Assembly: GCF_024679095.1 (NCBI RefSeq)
Contig: NW_026111761.1
Location: 291,061 to 355,060, forward strand
Direction of reading: 5' to 3'
DNA length: 64,000 nt
From: Eriocheir sinensis
Taxonomy: Eukaryota; Arthropoda; Malacostraca; Decapoda; Varunidae
Positions within the stretch are counted from its first letter, which is position 1, and each line of letters begins with the position of its first letter. A program made the position numbers and the translations under genes. Of this stretch, positions 26,091 to 37,519 are shown in pieces. The notes under the pieces were generated by a model. That model worked only from the letters and a program-made list of their open reading frames with translations, searched no databases and was not told the origin of the DNA.

Positions 26091-26376
26091 CTTATGTAAT
26101 ACAACGTTGTATTGCGTATACACATACATGGGGTCGAAACTTGAAAACTGAGCAAACACAAAATCTTTCTCACTTTTGAATATAAAAATTTCACTCCTGG
26201 CAACCTCTGTGGTGTTGGGCTCCAAAACATATTTTTCCAAGAAAAGGCATCGTCCATGTTGCAGCTTGCTCCTGGAAAAAAAAAAAAAGAAAAAAAAGCT
26301 TATAAGAATAGTGCCATCACTCTCTTAATTAGTCTTTATCCCAATTCCTGATTCAAGCCGTGAAAGGAAATATATA

Positions 26377-26640
26377 AATCCTTAAATATATATTGAACAA
26401 ATAAGTAAAAATATACAACTTTATGAAACAAATAAGTAGAGTTTTTACAGTAAACTGGTTTATGAAGAATTCAGCCAAGAAAAACTAGACAGCAGCTGAC
26501 ATATATAAATATATAAATCCTTAAATATATATTGAACAAATAAGTAAAAATATACAACTTTATGAAACAAATAAGTAGAGTTTTTACAGTAAACTGGTTT
26601 ATGAAGAATTCAGCCAAGAAAAACTAGACAACAGCTGACA
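26377..26640. repeat. 132-bp tandem duplication
   Basis: The block from 'atatataaatccttaaatat' to 'aaaactagacarcagctgac' is present twice, almost identical, so the duplication is recent relative to the surrounding piggyBac-like element. Confidence 0.92.
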
Positions 26641-28429
26641 AGAGCATGGCAGGAGGAAGACCAAGCTTCTGTTTACCTCCTCACCTGGACCTTCCAAGCA
26701 TTGAGAAAGTTGAGCAGCATGACTGTGCCCACCGCACTGTCTCCCTCCTCCACAAACTTGATCAGCAGCACAGTGGTCGGCAGGTCACTGGGGAACACAA
26801 CAGTGCTACTACAATGGGTCGCCTTGTGCAGCAAAGAGTTGCATGCCCAGTCTCTGCCATGATGAGGTCAGTGCTGAGTCAGAGGGCAGGAGAATAGCAG
26901 AGTAGATTATTCAGTAATAATATATCCAAAATAATGATTTTTTTCCCAAAAATTTACTATTGTGTATGTACACAGCACCTCAAGTAAGCTTACACACACA
27001 TGTTAGACCTTCAGTACACTCTTGTGCATCTAATAGTGACCCCAGGCCATCACTGCAGGAGCATATAATTTTGGTGACTTTTGTTGTTAAGGATATTCTA
27101 AAACCAATCAGAGAAAACTAATTCAAAATATCTGTACAGGAAAAGGAAAACCTGTCATATGGAAAGGCTCATATCTGAAGGAAGCAATGGCTAGGTCAGG
27201 TTAATGAAGGTATTCTTCCACTTGTTGGCCTTCACCAGTCAAGGTGTGAAGCATGTCTTACACACCACACTTTTCATCCCCTGCATCACCAGCTAACATG
27301 AGCCCTACTACTACGTACCAAATTTCCATGAAGAGTTTGACAAAGCCGGCACCCGAGAGGAAGGGCTGAGAGACGCTTCTTCATCTTGCTGTCCTTCATC
27401 TTCCACCTTTGATTAGATAGTTAGTGTAGCTTGTCACAAACAGCCTCGTAAGAACCATCAGGTCTGCTGTTGTTTGTTCTTCCTTTGTGTTCTCCAGCTC
27501 CAAGGCCCCAAGTGAGCTGTGAGTGGAGGAAACAGACATCATGCTTCTTACTACTTCACCAGACACTCAAACTTTGCATATTGCATTGCTCCAGATGCCC
27601 TGCCCCCTCCCTCACCAAGGCCTACCCTCCTTTCATCTAAGCAATCAGCCCCCTTAGCTATGGACAGGGGCTTCAGCCTAGTGTATGGTGACTATAGCTG
27701 CTGTACGTCTTCCTTCATCAGCTTTAAACTTGCAGAATATTCTTAAAGCAATGCAGAGATGCTTTGAAGGGAGGCAGACGCATCACGCCTCTTGTTACCC
27801 CACCAAGCTGTCCCGTCAGGCACTAAACATCCCATTTTGTTGTCCGGGTACTTATTGACACTCAGAAAGACATGGAAATGGCACTAAGGAAACAGGTATG
27901 AAAAACTAGTTTGCCTGTGACTTGACCAACTCACACGCAGCTTTCCAGACAAAATCAGCCGTGCTGTTCATGGTACTCCTGATCAGGACCTTCATCCCTT
28001 TCATCAGTAAACCCTGGACCAGCCTTCTTACTATCGTTTCTCCTATAGCTAACACTCTCTCAGGATGGAAGCATCAACATGTCTGGAACTTTAACGATTC
28101 TTTGGCAACTCCTCCTGTCTGTTCGGGAGCATGTTGTGACAAGGCAACTTTATCTTTATCTTCCTTTTTGCTGATTTGGCACTTGGTTGTTCTCTTTCCT
28201 TACAAATAGGAAGAAAATTAATTATGCTTCTACACTGGACACTCACACTAGTGCGTCCTCCTATGTTGTGTGGGAGGTGAGGTAGCGCAGCTGTGGCCAG
28301 GGATTTGGTTGTTGTCCCATCGCTCATAGGCATTGCAGGACCACCACCTCCTGGACCAGCTCAGTCAGGAGGTTATGTCGCTCACTCTGGAGAGAAGAGT
28401 AAAAAGCAGCTTCATTTGAAAGGGTTAAA

Positions 28430-30350
28430 CATGGTGAGTGAAGCTTTCCAGTGAGCAAAATGGCTTGAGAAAGGTAATATTCATAGAGTAGAGAAGTTCT
28501 TGTACTAGTAAAAATGGTTACAACATTACAACAATGGATACAAAAATAATATAAATGGATGCATTCATTCATGGATACATGAAGAACATAATTAAATATA
28601 GAACCATAGATAGATATTGATAGACAGAGATGGACAGAAAAATACCCGGGTTGGCATAACACCCCCCTTCCCCCCATAAAAAAAAAAAAAGGAAATCAGT
28701 TAAAATTTCCCTAAAATAACATGTTTTCTTTTAATTTATGTATATGTTGGTGGCCTCCCGAGCCTATGTTCTGGTTGATGTGTTGATATAAACAAGCTTG
28801 GGAATGATCCTTGTCTTTTAAACCCAACCCATCGCCTTATGTTGGGTTTTACTGACTTTGTATTATTGTTTTTATCATTTTATTTTTCATATTAAAAAAC
28901 AAATCAGTCAAGATTGGTAATAATAGTCGTGTTTAGAGAAGCAAAAGGTCATTTTCTGTAGAGTATAAATTAACACAGACCCACCTGCACCTTGGATCAA
29001 GTGTCTGCTCTTCACTTTATAATAATCTTTTCACTCTAAATCACACTTGAACCTCAATTTCCTAGATATTGGATTTCCCAGTAGACAAAATCTTGGGTCC
29101 TCAAGACATGTGCCCGGCTGTGTTCAGCCTTTCCTGACCCATGCCTGACCCAATCCGGGCATCAAAACAAGTCCATCAGATTCCGTCCCCTGGTCAGTTT
29201 CTCCCGCCTGGACATATCAGTATATTGTTGTCTCATGCAGCCACGCTTTGACCTTACATTTGCAAGTAAGAAACATTATGTTCATAGGGAATCAAGTTCA
29301 CACATTGTGCAACTTTATATTACGTGCAGAAATTTTATGAGGGAGCTGTTGTTCTGGAATGGCATTTTGGCTGTACTCAGCTGATTATCTAGGCTATCTA
29401 GGCTGGCTCTCTCCTCACCTGTGTGGGCTAACAGGTGAACCCAACACAGCTGAGACCTGTAGTGTGGAGATAATTGGGTAGACTCACTCCACCCTTGCTC
29501 GCCTCACGTGCTAGCAGACCAGCAGCTGCTGGATCTATGCTTGTATAGCAGACTGGAGGTCTATAAACTATAGGTAGAGTATCATGAGTAGTGCTTACAG
29601 CTTGAGTGCCACAGGCAATGGAGGGGAATGACTGGGAGGGCTGACCCAACCAACCCCCATCCTCCCTCTTGCCAGCACATGAGGGCAGTGGTGGGCTGTA
29701 GGGGTGCAGGAACAATGAGTAAACATGTCACTCCATGGCAGGATATTTAAAATGTCACCTCATTGCTTAATGACATATTACTAATATTATTGACCTGGTC
29801 GTCATAGGTATGAGGTAGGTTGCATACCTCCAAACTTGAGGACTGCCTGTAATGGCCGCAGAGAACACAGCAAACACTGCATTGCTGCTGCTGACACTGT
29901 TCACAGGTATCAACTGCTGCTTATGATTATCATTCAGTTTCTTCATTATTAAATTCTTATAGAAAAACATTCATTGGAAATACTTCACAGTAGTACAGTG
30001 TGCTTAAGCACCTGGAGCTGAAAAAAAATTGCAGACACTTGGTGTCACTGTCCATGGTTGACATGTATTGGAAGTTTTCAAATAACTTGTTTTTGTTATT
30101 TTTTCTTAAATGTGGTGCTCGGGTGTGTGGCACTGCCAGACCCAGGGTGCCAGACAAGTATATTCCTGCCCGGACTTTTGGCCTTCCCACCATTACTCCG
30201 GGAAATGGAGAGTCCAGTCCAACACTTTGTAATGGATTCTTTCAGCTCATTTACATTTTAACATAATGAAAATGAAAAAAAAAAAAAAAACAATAAAACT
30301 CAATAGCCCCCCAAGAGAGTGTTTTTTATATTCCAGGTTTTTTTTTCCTG
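28430..30350. other. No recognisable feature
   Basis: ORFs up to 117 codons have no recognisable motif. Short A-runs occur at 28678-28691 and 30272-30288. No transposon termini or tandem arrays found. Confidence 0.45.
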
Positions 30351-30354
30351 CAAA

Positions 30355-30767
30355 GACAGATATAGATAGATATATTGATGATAACTGAATGTATATATTA
30401 GAGAGATGGCAGGCTAGCAAAAGATAGATATATTGATAACTGAATGTATTTATTAGAGATATGACAGACTGGCAGACAGATATATTGATAACTGAATGTA
30501 TTTATTAGAGATATGACAGACTGGCAGACAGATATATTGATAACTGAATGTATTTATTAGAGATATGACAGACTGGCAGACAGATATATTGATAACTGAA
30601 TGGATTTATTAGAGATATGACAGACTGGCAGACAGATATATTGATAACTGAATGTATTTATTAGAGATATGACAGACTGGCAGACAGATATATTGATAAC
30701 TAAATGGATTTATTAGAGATATGACAGACAGATATATTGATAACTGAATGTATTTAAAGATATGACA
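30355..30767. repeat. 52-bp minisatellite (left half of split array)
   Basis: The unit is 'gacagactggcagacagata', 'tattgataactgaatgtatt', 'tattagagatat', about 7 copies, ending with one 41-bp variant unit. The array is cut by the LINE at 30768-33995 and continues on its far side with shorter units. Confidence 0.92.
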
Positions 30768-30905
30768 CAGATTTTTTTTTTTTTTTTTTTTTTTTTTACA
30801 GCAAAGGAGACAGCTCAAGGGCACAAAAAAGTAAACATTAATAATAAAAAAAGCCCGCTACTCGCTGCTCCTAAAAAGAATCCAAAGAGGTGGCCGAAAG
30901 ATAAG

Positions 30906-32459
30906 TCAGTTTCGGGAGGAGAGGTGTCCTGATACCCTCCTCTTGAAAGAGTTCAAGTCGTAGGCAGGAGGAAATACAGATGAAGGAAGATTGTTCCAGA
31001 GTTTACCAGCGTGAGGGATGAAAGAGTGAAGATGCTGGTTAACTCTTGCATAAGGGGTTTGGACAGTATAGGGATGAGCATGAGTAGAAAGTCGAGTGCA
31101 GCGGGGCCGCGGGAGGAGGGGAGGCATGCAGTTAGCAAGTTCAGAAGAGCAGTCAGCGTGGAAATATCGATAGAAGATAGAAAGAGAGGCAACATTGCGG
31201 CGGAATTTAAGAGGTAGAAGACTATCAGTATGAGGAGGAGAGCTGATGAGACGAAGAGCCTTTGCCTCCACTCTGTCCAGAAGAGCTGTGTGAGTGGAGC
31301 CCCCCCACACATGAGATGCATACTCCATACGAGGGCGGACAAGGCCCCTGTATATGGACAGCAACTGTGCAGGGGAGAAGAACTGGCGGAGACGGTACAG
31401 AACGCCCAGCCTCGAGGAAGCTGATTTAGTAAGAGATGAGATATGAAGTTTCCAGTTGAGATTTTGAGTTAAGGATAGACCGAGGATGTTTAGTGTTGAG
31501 GAAGGTGATAGCTGGGTGTTGTCAAAGAATAGGGGATAGTTGTTTGGAAGATTGTGTCGAGTGAATAGGTGGAGAAACAGTGTTTTTGAGGCGTTGAAGG
31601 ACACCAGGTTCTTCTTGCCCCAATCGGAAATAATAGTAAGGTCTGAGGCTAAGCGTTCTGCAGCCTCCAGCCTTGAGTCGTTAAGTTCCTGAAGGGTGGG
31701 TCTTCTATTAAAAGAAGTTGAATAATGCAGAGTGGAATCATCGGCGTAGGAATGGATAGGACAGTTCGTTTTGGAAAGAAGATCATCAATGAACAACAGA
31801 AAAGAGGGAGATAGGACAGAACCCTGTGGGACACCACTGTTAATAGATTTAGGGGAAGAACAGTGACCGTCTACCACGGCAGAAAAAGAACGGTCAGAAA
31901 GGAAACTGGAGATAAAGGTACAGAGAGAAGGATAGAAACCGTAGGAGGGTAGTTTAGAAAGCAAAGATTTGTGCCAGACCCTATCAAAAGCTTTTGATAT
32001 GTCCAGCGCAATAGCAAAAGTTTCACCGAAACGGCTAAGAGAGGATGACCAAGAGTCAGTTAAAAAGGCTAGGAGATCACCAGTTGAACGCCCCTTGCGG
32101 AACCCATACTGGCGATCAGATAGAAGGTCAGAAGTGGAAAGGTGCTTTTGAATCTTCCGGTTAATGATTGATTCAAAAGCTTTAGATAGACAAGAAAGTA
32201 AAGCAATAGGACGGTAGTTTGAGGGATTGGAGCGGTCACCCTTCTTAGGTACAGGCTGTATGAAGGCATACTTCCAGCAAGAAGGAAAGGTAGATGTTGA
32301 CAGGCAGAGGCGAAAGAGTTTGACCAGGCAGGGTGACAGCACGGAGGCACAGTTTTTAAGGACAATAGGAGGCACTCCATCAGGTCCATAAGCCTTCTGA
32401 GGATTGAGGCCAGAGAGGGCATAGAAAACATCATTTTGAAGAATCTTTATAACAGGCAT
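30906..32459 (-). CDS. LINE reverse transcriptase domain
   Basis: A 517-codon open frame. It runs from [17 protein letters not shown] through [34 protein letters not shown], the palm box [34 protein letters not shown] and the catalytic [12 protein letters not shown] (the YADD aspartates are present). The thumb and C-terminal region ([32 protein letters not shown]) follow and it ends [10 protein letters not shown]. All RT core motifs look intact. The true start is upstream in the 472-codon frame; the ATG used here is internal. Motifs resemble Jockey/I-type LINEs, but the clade needs a tree. Together with the endonuclease this copy is one frameshift from a full ORF, so it inserted recently. Confidence 0.92.
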   Translation of the reverse strand: MPVIKILQNDVFYALSGLNPQKAYGPDGVPPIVLKNCASVLSPCLVKLFRLCLSTSTFPSCWKYAFIQPVPKKGDRSNPSNYRPIALLSCLSKAFESIINRKIQKHLSTSDLLSDRQYGFRKGRSTGDLLAFLTDSWSSSLSRFGETFAIALDISKAFDRVWHKSLLSKLPSYGFYPSLCTFISSFLSDRSFSAVVDGHCSSPKSINSGVPQGSVLSPSFLLFIDDLLSKTNCPIHSYADDSTLHYSTSFNRRPTLQELNDSRLEAAERLASDLTIISDWGKKNLVSFNASKTLFLHLFTRHNLPNNYPLFFDNTQLSPSSTLNILGLSLTQNLNWKLHISSLTKSASSRLGVLYRLRQFFSPAQLLSIYRGLVRPRMEYASHVWGGSTHTALLDRVEAKALRLISSPPHTDSLLPLKFRRNVASLSIFYRYFHADCSSELANCMPPLLPRPRCTRLSTHAHPYTVQTPYARVNQHLHSFIPHAGKLWNNLPSSVFPPAYDLNSFKRRVSGHLSSRN

Positions 32460-33865
32460 AAAGGAGTCAGAGGGGGGATGAGTAGGAGGAGTATGCCCAG
32501 AATCGTCCAGAGTGGAGTTTTTAGAAGATGTTTGAGAGAAGAGTTCAGCCTTAGAGATAGATGAGACGGCAGTGTTGCCGTCAGGACTGAGAGTGGAGGG
32601 AAAGATGAAGAAGTGAAGTTGGAGGAGATGTTTTTGGCTAGATGCCAGAAGTCACGGGAAGAGTTAGAGAAAGCAAGGTTTTGACATTTTCTATTAATGA
32701 AAGAATTTCTGGTTAGTCGGAGAATAGATTTGGCACGATTTCGGGCAGAAATGTAAAGTTCATAATTAGCATTAGTTTGAAGGCTCTGGTATCTTTTGTG
32801 AGCTACCTCTCTATCATTGACAGCACGAGAACAAGCGTGATTAAACCAAGGCTTTTTAGCGTGAGGAGTAGAGAAAGAACGAGGAATGTATGCCTCCATT
32901 CCAGAGACAATCACCTCTGTGATGCGCTGAGCACACACAGAGGGGTCTCTATCCTGGAAGCAATAATCATTCCACGGGAAATCGGAAAAGTACATCCTCA
33001 GGTCGTCCCACCGAGCTGAAGCAAAATGCCAGAAGCATCGCCTCTTCGGTGGGTCCAGAGGATGTACAGGAGCGATAGGACAGGATGCAGAAATAAGATT
33101 GTGATCGGAGGAGCCCAACGGAGAGAACAGTTTGACAGAATAAGCAGAAGGGTTTGAGGTAAGGAAGAGGTCTAGAATGTTGGGCCGATCTCCAAGACGG
33201 TCAGGAATACGTGTAGGGTGCTGGACCAACTGCTCTAGGTCGTTGAGGATAGCAAAGTTGTAGGCTTGTTCACCAGGATGGTCAGTGAAAGAGGATGAAA
33301 GCCAAAGCTGGTGGTGAACATTGAAATCTCCTAGGATGGAGATTTCAGCGAAGGGAGAGTGGGTCAAGATGTGCTCCACTTTAGAATTCAAATAGTCAAA
33401 GAATTTTACATAGTTGGTAGAGTTAGGTGAGAGATAAACAGCACAGATGTATTTAGTAATAGAATGACAGTGAAGTCTTAACCAGATGGTGGAAAATTCA
33501 GAAGAGTCAAGGTCGTGGGCACGAGAGCAAGTGATGTCGTTGCGCACGTAGACGCAACATCCAGCTTTGGATTGAAATTTAGGATAGAGATAGTAGGAGG
33601 GAACAGAGTAGAGATTGCTGTCAGTAGCCTCAGAAACCTGTGTTTCGGTAAGGAAGAGAAGGTGAGGTTTAGAGGAGGAGAGATGATGTTCCACAGAATG
33701 AAAATTAGAGCGAAGACCGCGAATGTTGCAGAAATTGAGAAGAAAGAGGTTCGAGGAGTTATCAAGACACCTCTCGGGTCGGCAGCCAGAAGGGGAGTCC
33801 TCCCTGGGGGAATTTGTGGTCCCCCCCCCAGGCGGGGACTCCGAGGCATTGCTTAATTGAGCCAT
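32447..33865 (-). CDS. LINE endonuclease and N-terminal RT segment
   Basis: A 472-codon frame. Residues ~38-75 ([20 protein letters not shown]...LFLTETQ) form the start of an exonuclease-endonuclease-phosphatase fold, with the catalytic-type glutamate in [13 protein letters not shown] near residue 175 and GSSDHNLI near residue 255 are the conserved active-site motifs of APE-type LINE endonucleases, which nick target DNA for target-primed reverse transcription. A linker with [20 protein letters not shown] follows. The last ~45 residues (from about TATLPSHLS) are in the wrong frame. The other frame continues as [16 protein letters not shown] into the RT, so one small indel near 32590-32605 separates the two halves of a single polyprotein. 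Start chosen at the first ATG, 130 bases inside the element. Confidence 0.88.
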   Translation of the reverse strand: MAQLSNASESPPGGGTTNSPREDSPSGCRPERCLDNSSNLFLLNFCNIRGLRSNFHSVEHHLSSSKPHLLFLTETQVSEATDSNLYSVPSYYLYPKFQSKAGCCVYVRNDITCSRAHDLDSSEFSTIWLRLHCHSITKYICAVYLSPNSTNYVKFFDYLNSKVEHILTHSPFAEISILGDFNVHHQLWLSSSFTDHPGEQAYNFAILNDLEQLVQHPTRIPDRLGDRPNILDLFLTSNPSAYSVKLFSPLGSSDHNLISASCPIAPVHPLDPPKRRCFWHFASARWDDLRMYFSDFPWNDYCFQDRDPSVCAQRITEVIVSGMEAYIPRSFSTPHAKKPWFNHACSRAVNDREVAHKRYQSLQTNANYELYISARNRAKSILRLTRNSFINRKCQNLAFSNSSRDFWHLAKNISSNFTSSSFPPLSVLTATLPSHLSLRLNSSLKHLLKTPLWTILGILLLLIPPLTPLCLL

Positions 33866-34000
33866 TTTGAATTCTGAATTTTGGAAAAAGGTGTATATGT
33901 TATGTGAATGTAGTGTGGTGTGGATAAAGAGAGGATCTGTCTTTAGAGAGCATGCTGAACTACTCTCCGGTGTTGGTGAGACAATAGGGAAACGGTTAAA

Positions 34001-34303
34001 GATATGACAGACAGATATATTGATAACTGAATGTATTTAAAGATATGACAGACAGATATATTGATAACTGAATGTATTTAAAGATATGACAGACAGATAT
34101 ATTGATAACTGAATGTATTTAAAGATATGACAGACAGATATATTGATAACTGAATGTATTTAGAGATATGACAGACAGATATATTGATAACTGAATGTAT
34201 TTAAAGATATGACAGACAGATATATTGATAACTGAATGTATTTAGAGATATGACAGACAGATATATTGATAACTGAATGTATTTAGAGATATGACAGACT
34301 GTC
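34001..34303. repeat. 41-bp minisatellite (right half of split array)
   Basis: The unit is 'gacagacagatatattgata', 'actgaatgtatttaaagata', t, about seven copies, with tttaaag/tttagag variants. It lacks the 'ctggca' and 'ttat' insertions of the left-half 52-bp unit. Confidence 0.92.
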
Positions 34304-34309
34304 AAAGGC

Positions 34310-35215
34310 ATACACAGATAGAGTCACACATGTAAAGGCCAAGCCACTCACCTCTATGAGTGGGTCTGCATGACAGCAAGGGACTGGGCAGGCAAGACAT
34401 GGCACTGGTCTTTGCTGCTGTGGTCAGAGGGGCTGGGTGGTGCCCACCTGTTGGGCACAAAACACAGTTACTGGCACCATGCTTCCATTATCTTTAATCT
34501 AACATAACACTCTCTCTTGTTGGTGTCATATCTCCATCATATCATATTTGCCACTCTTGTTTTGTACTGCTGGGGACAGAATGACATGCAAACATAGGTA
34601 CATTAGCAAGGCCAAAGGCATGGGAACAGATCCTTGGAGACAAAAATAACATCTCATGATCTAGGGAAAGGGAAAGATCACCCATTGAAACATTCATACT
34701 CATTCTTCATTCAAGTCTGAGGATTTTACAAGCTTTCCCTCAATTGAAAACTCATATCAGAGTATTTGCGTTTCATTTGATACAACCTTTACCGTTAAAT
34801 TACACTGTCCTTCAATCTTTTCTCAACTATCTTGCTAACAATCATCTCCAGTGACTTGATTATGCACCTTGCATTTCACGACAATCAAATTAATCACAAT
34901 TTTTACACCACAAAGTCACCAGTGAAGGATCAACCCTCATGGAACTCAGTCACCTGAGACAAGACTTGGAGCAGCTTCTCAAGTTCCTGATTTATGGAGT
35001 ATGAGACACAAGCAAACAAGGGACAAGCCTCATTCTTCAGTGCAATGTCACTGAGCTGAGCAAGACTTGCCTTACATCCAAGGACTAACTAAAACATTAG
35101 ACCAGTAATGGGTTTAAAGCATGATATTAACAAGTCATGTGTGAACACAGGGCAAAGGAGTGAGTTCACCACAGGAGGTACATGGAATGTCTCAAGCTAA
35201 GTGTATGCTTGCATG

Positions 35216-35259
<44 letters not shown>

Positions 35260-35780
35260 TCAGATACTGCCTCACCTTCTCACAGGTAATTACCAGGTCC
35301 ACCGTCAGCTGCCCGGCACTCACTGTTGGCTGCACAATGCAAGAAGAGGAGCAAGTTCAGTGAATTCAATGAAGAACACAACAAATGATTAGTAAATTGG
35401 TTGCTTCAAGTTGATGGATAAAAAACTTGATCGTTGCTAATTTACTGAACGATCACCTACGTTAGCATTCAACAGACGAAAGTCACTACCATTCCATTTA
35501 TGGAGAAAGTACTAAACATTATATGAGATGGAATATTAAAGACACCCACGTAGGACAAATTAAAGGTAACAACACTGGGAGGAAAGTGTTTGTGGATACA
35601 ATACACTATTCTAATGTTATTCTAGATGAGGAAGGAGCACGGGCTTAGCTGGACTCTGATACTAGCTACTTCACTAGTACTGGAATTGATATCAAGGGTA
35701 CAAAATGAGGCTACCAATTTCTGATAAATTATATCATTCTAAACCAAGAACAATATAGATTCCTTGTCAACAAATTGTAT
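34310..35780. other. No gene; (GT)n tract at 35218-35256
   Basis: Sequence of ordinary composition with ORFs under 70 codons. The only repeat is the GT microsatellite. Nothing recognised. Confidence 0.45.
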
Positions 35781-35786
35781 TCTTAA

Positions 35787-36360
35787 CCCGGTGGTGGTGG
35801 TAGCAGCGGGGATCATGTTTCTTATTGGTCCCTCTAAGCGAGAAAAATGAGAAAAAACCATCACTCACACAAATCATTTCATAATATATATCAAAGCATT
35901 TGTGATCAGATTATGCATCATCAATTTTGGGGGGTTTATATCTTGGCACAAATTTGGCCCGTCGCTGCCACACGGTAAAGCCACAAATTTAGCCTGTCGC
36001 TGCTACACGGTAAAGCCAAAAATTTTGCCCGTCACTGCTACATGGTAAAGCCACAAATTTGGCCGGTCACTGCTACACGGTAAAGCCACAAATTTAGCCC
36101 GTCACTGCTACATGGTAAAGCCACAAATTTGGGCGGTCACTGCTACACGGTAAAGCCACAAATTTAGCCCGTCACTGCTACATGGTAAAGCCACAGATTT
36201 GACCCGTCACTGCTACACGGTAAAGACACAAATTTGGCCCATCACTGCTACATGGTAAAGCCACAAATTTAGCCCGTCACTGCTACATGGTAAAGCCACA
36301 AATCTGGCCGGTCACTGCTACACGGTAAAGCCACAAATTTGGCCCGCCGCTGCTACCGGG
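35787..36360. mobile_element. piggyBac-like MITE with TIR-derived internal tandem repeats
   Basis: Flanked by TTAA at 35783-35786 and 36361-36364. The left end CCCGGTGGTGGTGGTAGCAG matches the reverse complement of the right end, CCCGGTAGCAGCGGCGGGCC, after a small GGT expansion. Inside, from about 35945 to 36350, a 35-bp unit ('ccacaaatttagcccgtcac', 'tgctacacggtaaag') repeats about 11 times. The last part of the unit resembles the element's own right end (gcccgccgctgctaccgggttaa split by a few changes). No transposase. A shorter relative with two units is at 37301-37518. Confidence 0.82.
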
Positions 36361-36544
36361 TTAATGCATGTAAGCTTAAAGACAAAAAATGAGACTCACT
36401 TTATTGACCACATAGGAATACTGTACATGGTAAAGTTTTGTAAACACAGGAGCAAATTTAAAATGGCATACTATTGAGAACACATATAACACTGGGTCAA
36501 GGCACTGACTCGCCAAGATCAAGCTGTACTTGGTAAAAACACTC

Positions 36545-36850
36545 TGCTAAGGACACTGAGTGAAATTGCGTGTTTCTGTACGCGGCAAAAAATCCCTTGA
36601 ATATATTTAAACTATTCCAACCTAACTATACATAACCTTATAATGAGGGGCCTCACCCCTTTCGACCCCCCCCCCCCCCCTCTTCTTTGGACACTGAGTG
36701 AAATTGCGTGGTTTTCGTACACAGCAAAATATCCCTCAAATATATTCAAACTACTCCAACCTAACCTTACATAAACTTTTAATTGGGGGCTTCACCCCTC
36801 TCGACCACCCTTTGCTATAAAGACTGAGTGAAATTGCGCAGTTTCCATTT
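36545..36850. repeat. ~130-bp satellite units
   Basis: Two and a fraction units: 'ggacactgagtgaaattgcg', 'gtacgcggcaaaaaatccct', 'atatatttaaactattccaa', 'ggcctcacccctttcgaccc', with a C15-16 run at 36667-36682. The unit contains TTAA, the piggyBac target. Confidence 0.9.
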
Positions 36851-36854
36851 GATA

Positions 36855-37265
36855 CGTAAGTAGATTAAGAATAGAGTAAGAAGTATTTATAAGTTATACA
36901 TTACTGTTAAGTTTTCTTTGTAGGCGCCCCAAAAAGTAACTCTATAATAACAGGGAATCCAAATCCCTTACAGGAGATTTAATACCTTTATAGTTTTGTA
37001 TGTTTCTGCAATAGGATTGTATTGTAAGTTTGAGCTACATGTATGTAGCTTGGAGAGGATTCCTCTCATACGAGGGCGCTGAGACTCAAGGAGCAATGTA
37101 GAGTTGTCAATAAATATTAAGTGCCTCCACGCGTATCCTCCAGACTGACACCACGGACACGTTCACGAGGATGGGATATAACCAGTTACTACAAGCTACA
37201 CCTATTACAGGTGTGCACTGGTGCTGTGACCAATAATCAAATGCTGCTAGGCCACAAACACAGCA
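36855..37265. other. No recognisable feature
   Basis: Unique-looking AT-rich sequence between satellite blocks. The minus-strand ORF at 37107-37430 has no recognisable motif and runs into the neighbouring MITE. Confidence 0.45.
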
Positions 37266-37300
37266 CCGTACGTGGCAAAAAATCCCTTGAATATATTTAG

Positions 37301-37518
37301 CCCGGTAGCAGCGGGGATCATGTTTCTTAATGGTCCCTCCAAGCGAGAAAAATGAGAAAAAATCACCCCTCATACAAACCATTTCATAATACGTATATAT
37401 CAAAGCATTTGTGATCAGTTTATGTATCATCTATTTTGGGGGTTTATATCATGGCACAAATTTGGCCCGTCGCTGCTACACGGTAAAGCCACAAATTTGG
37501 CCCGTCACTGCTAGCAGG
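37301..37518. mobile_element. Short relative of the TTAA MITE at 35787-36360
   Basis: It begins CCCGGTAGCAGCGGGGATCA and shares 'gatcatgtttcttaatggtc' and 'aagcgagaaaaatgagaaaa' with the longer copy, but has only about two 35-bp units. It sits in the TTAA of a ~130-bp satellite unit: 'aatatatTTAG' on the left and 'TTATactacccaacct' on the right, where the satellite reads 'atatatTTAAactactccaacc'. Each flanking TTAA has one substitution, so the insertion is old. Confidence 0.8.
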
Positions 37519-37519
37519 T

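Larger units (their letters stand above)
30768..33995 (-). mobile_element. Near-complete non-LTR LINE with 14-bp target duplication
   Basis: The minus-strand element is bounded by TTAAAGATATGACA at 30754-30767 and at 33996-34009. Its 3' end has a poly(A) tail (T run at 30771-30797 on plus) preceded by a 3' UTR reading GTTTACTTTTTTGTGCCCTT and GAGCTGTCTCCTTTGCTGT. A 130-base 5' leader precedes the first ATG at 33865. It encodes an apurinic-type endonuclease and reverse transcriptase in two overlapping frames. No ORF1 (Gag-like) protein is visible. Either this family lacks one or the copy starts inside it. 3'-truncated relatives are at 46639-46766 and 60685-60824. Confidence 0.9.

Noticed and set aside
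26646..26897. 83-codon frame starting MAGGRPSFCLPPH
   Set aside because: No motif on either strand that I could tie to piggyBac or a host protein; it lies inside a decayed element.
31011..33856. Plus-strand ORFs of 60-113 codons
   Set aside because: Antisense shadows of the LINE endonuclease and reverse transcriptase.
35940..36350. Possible CRISPR-like array (35-bp periodic motif)
   Set aside because: Units are contiguous without spacers and sit within TTAA-flanked element ends.
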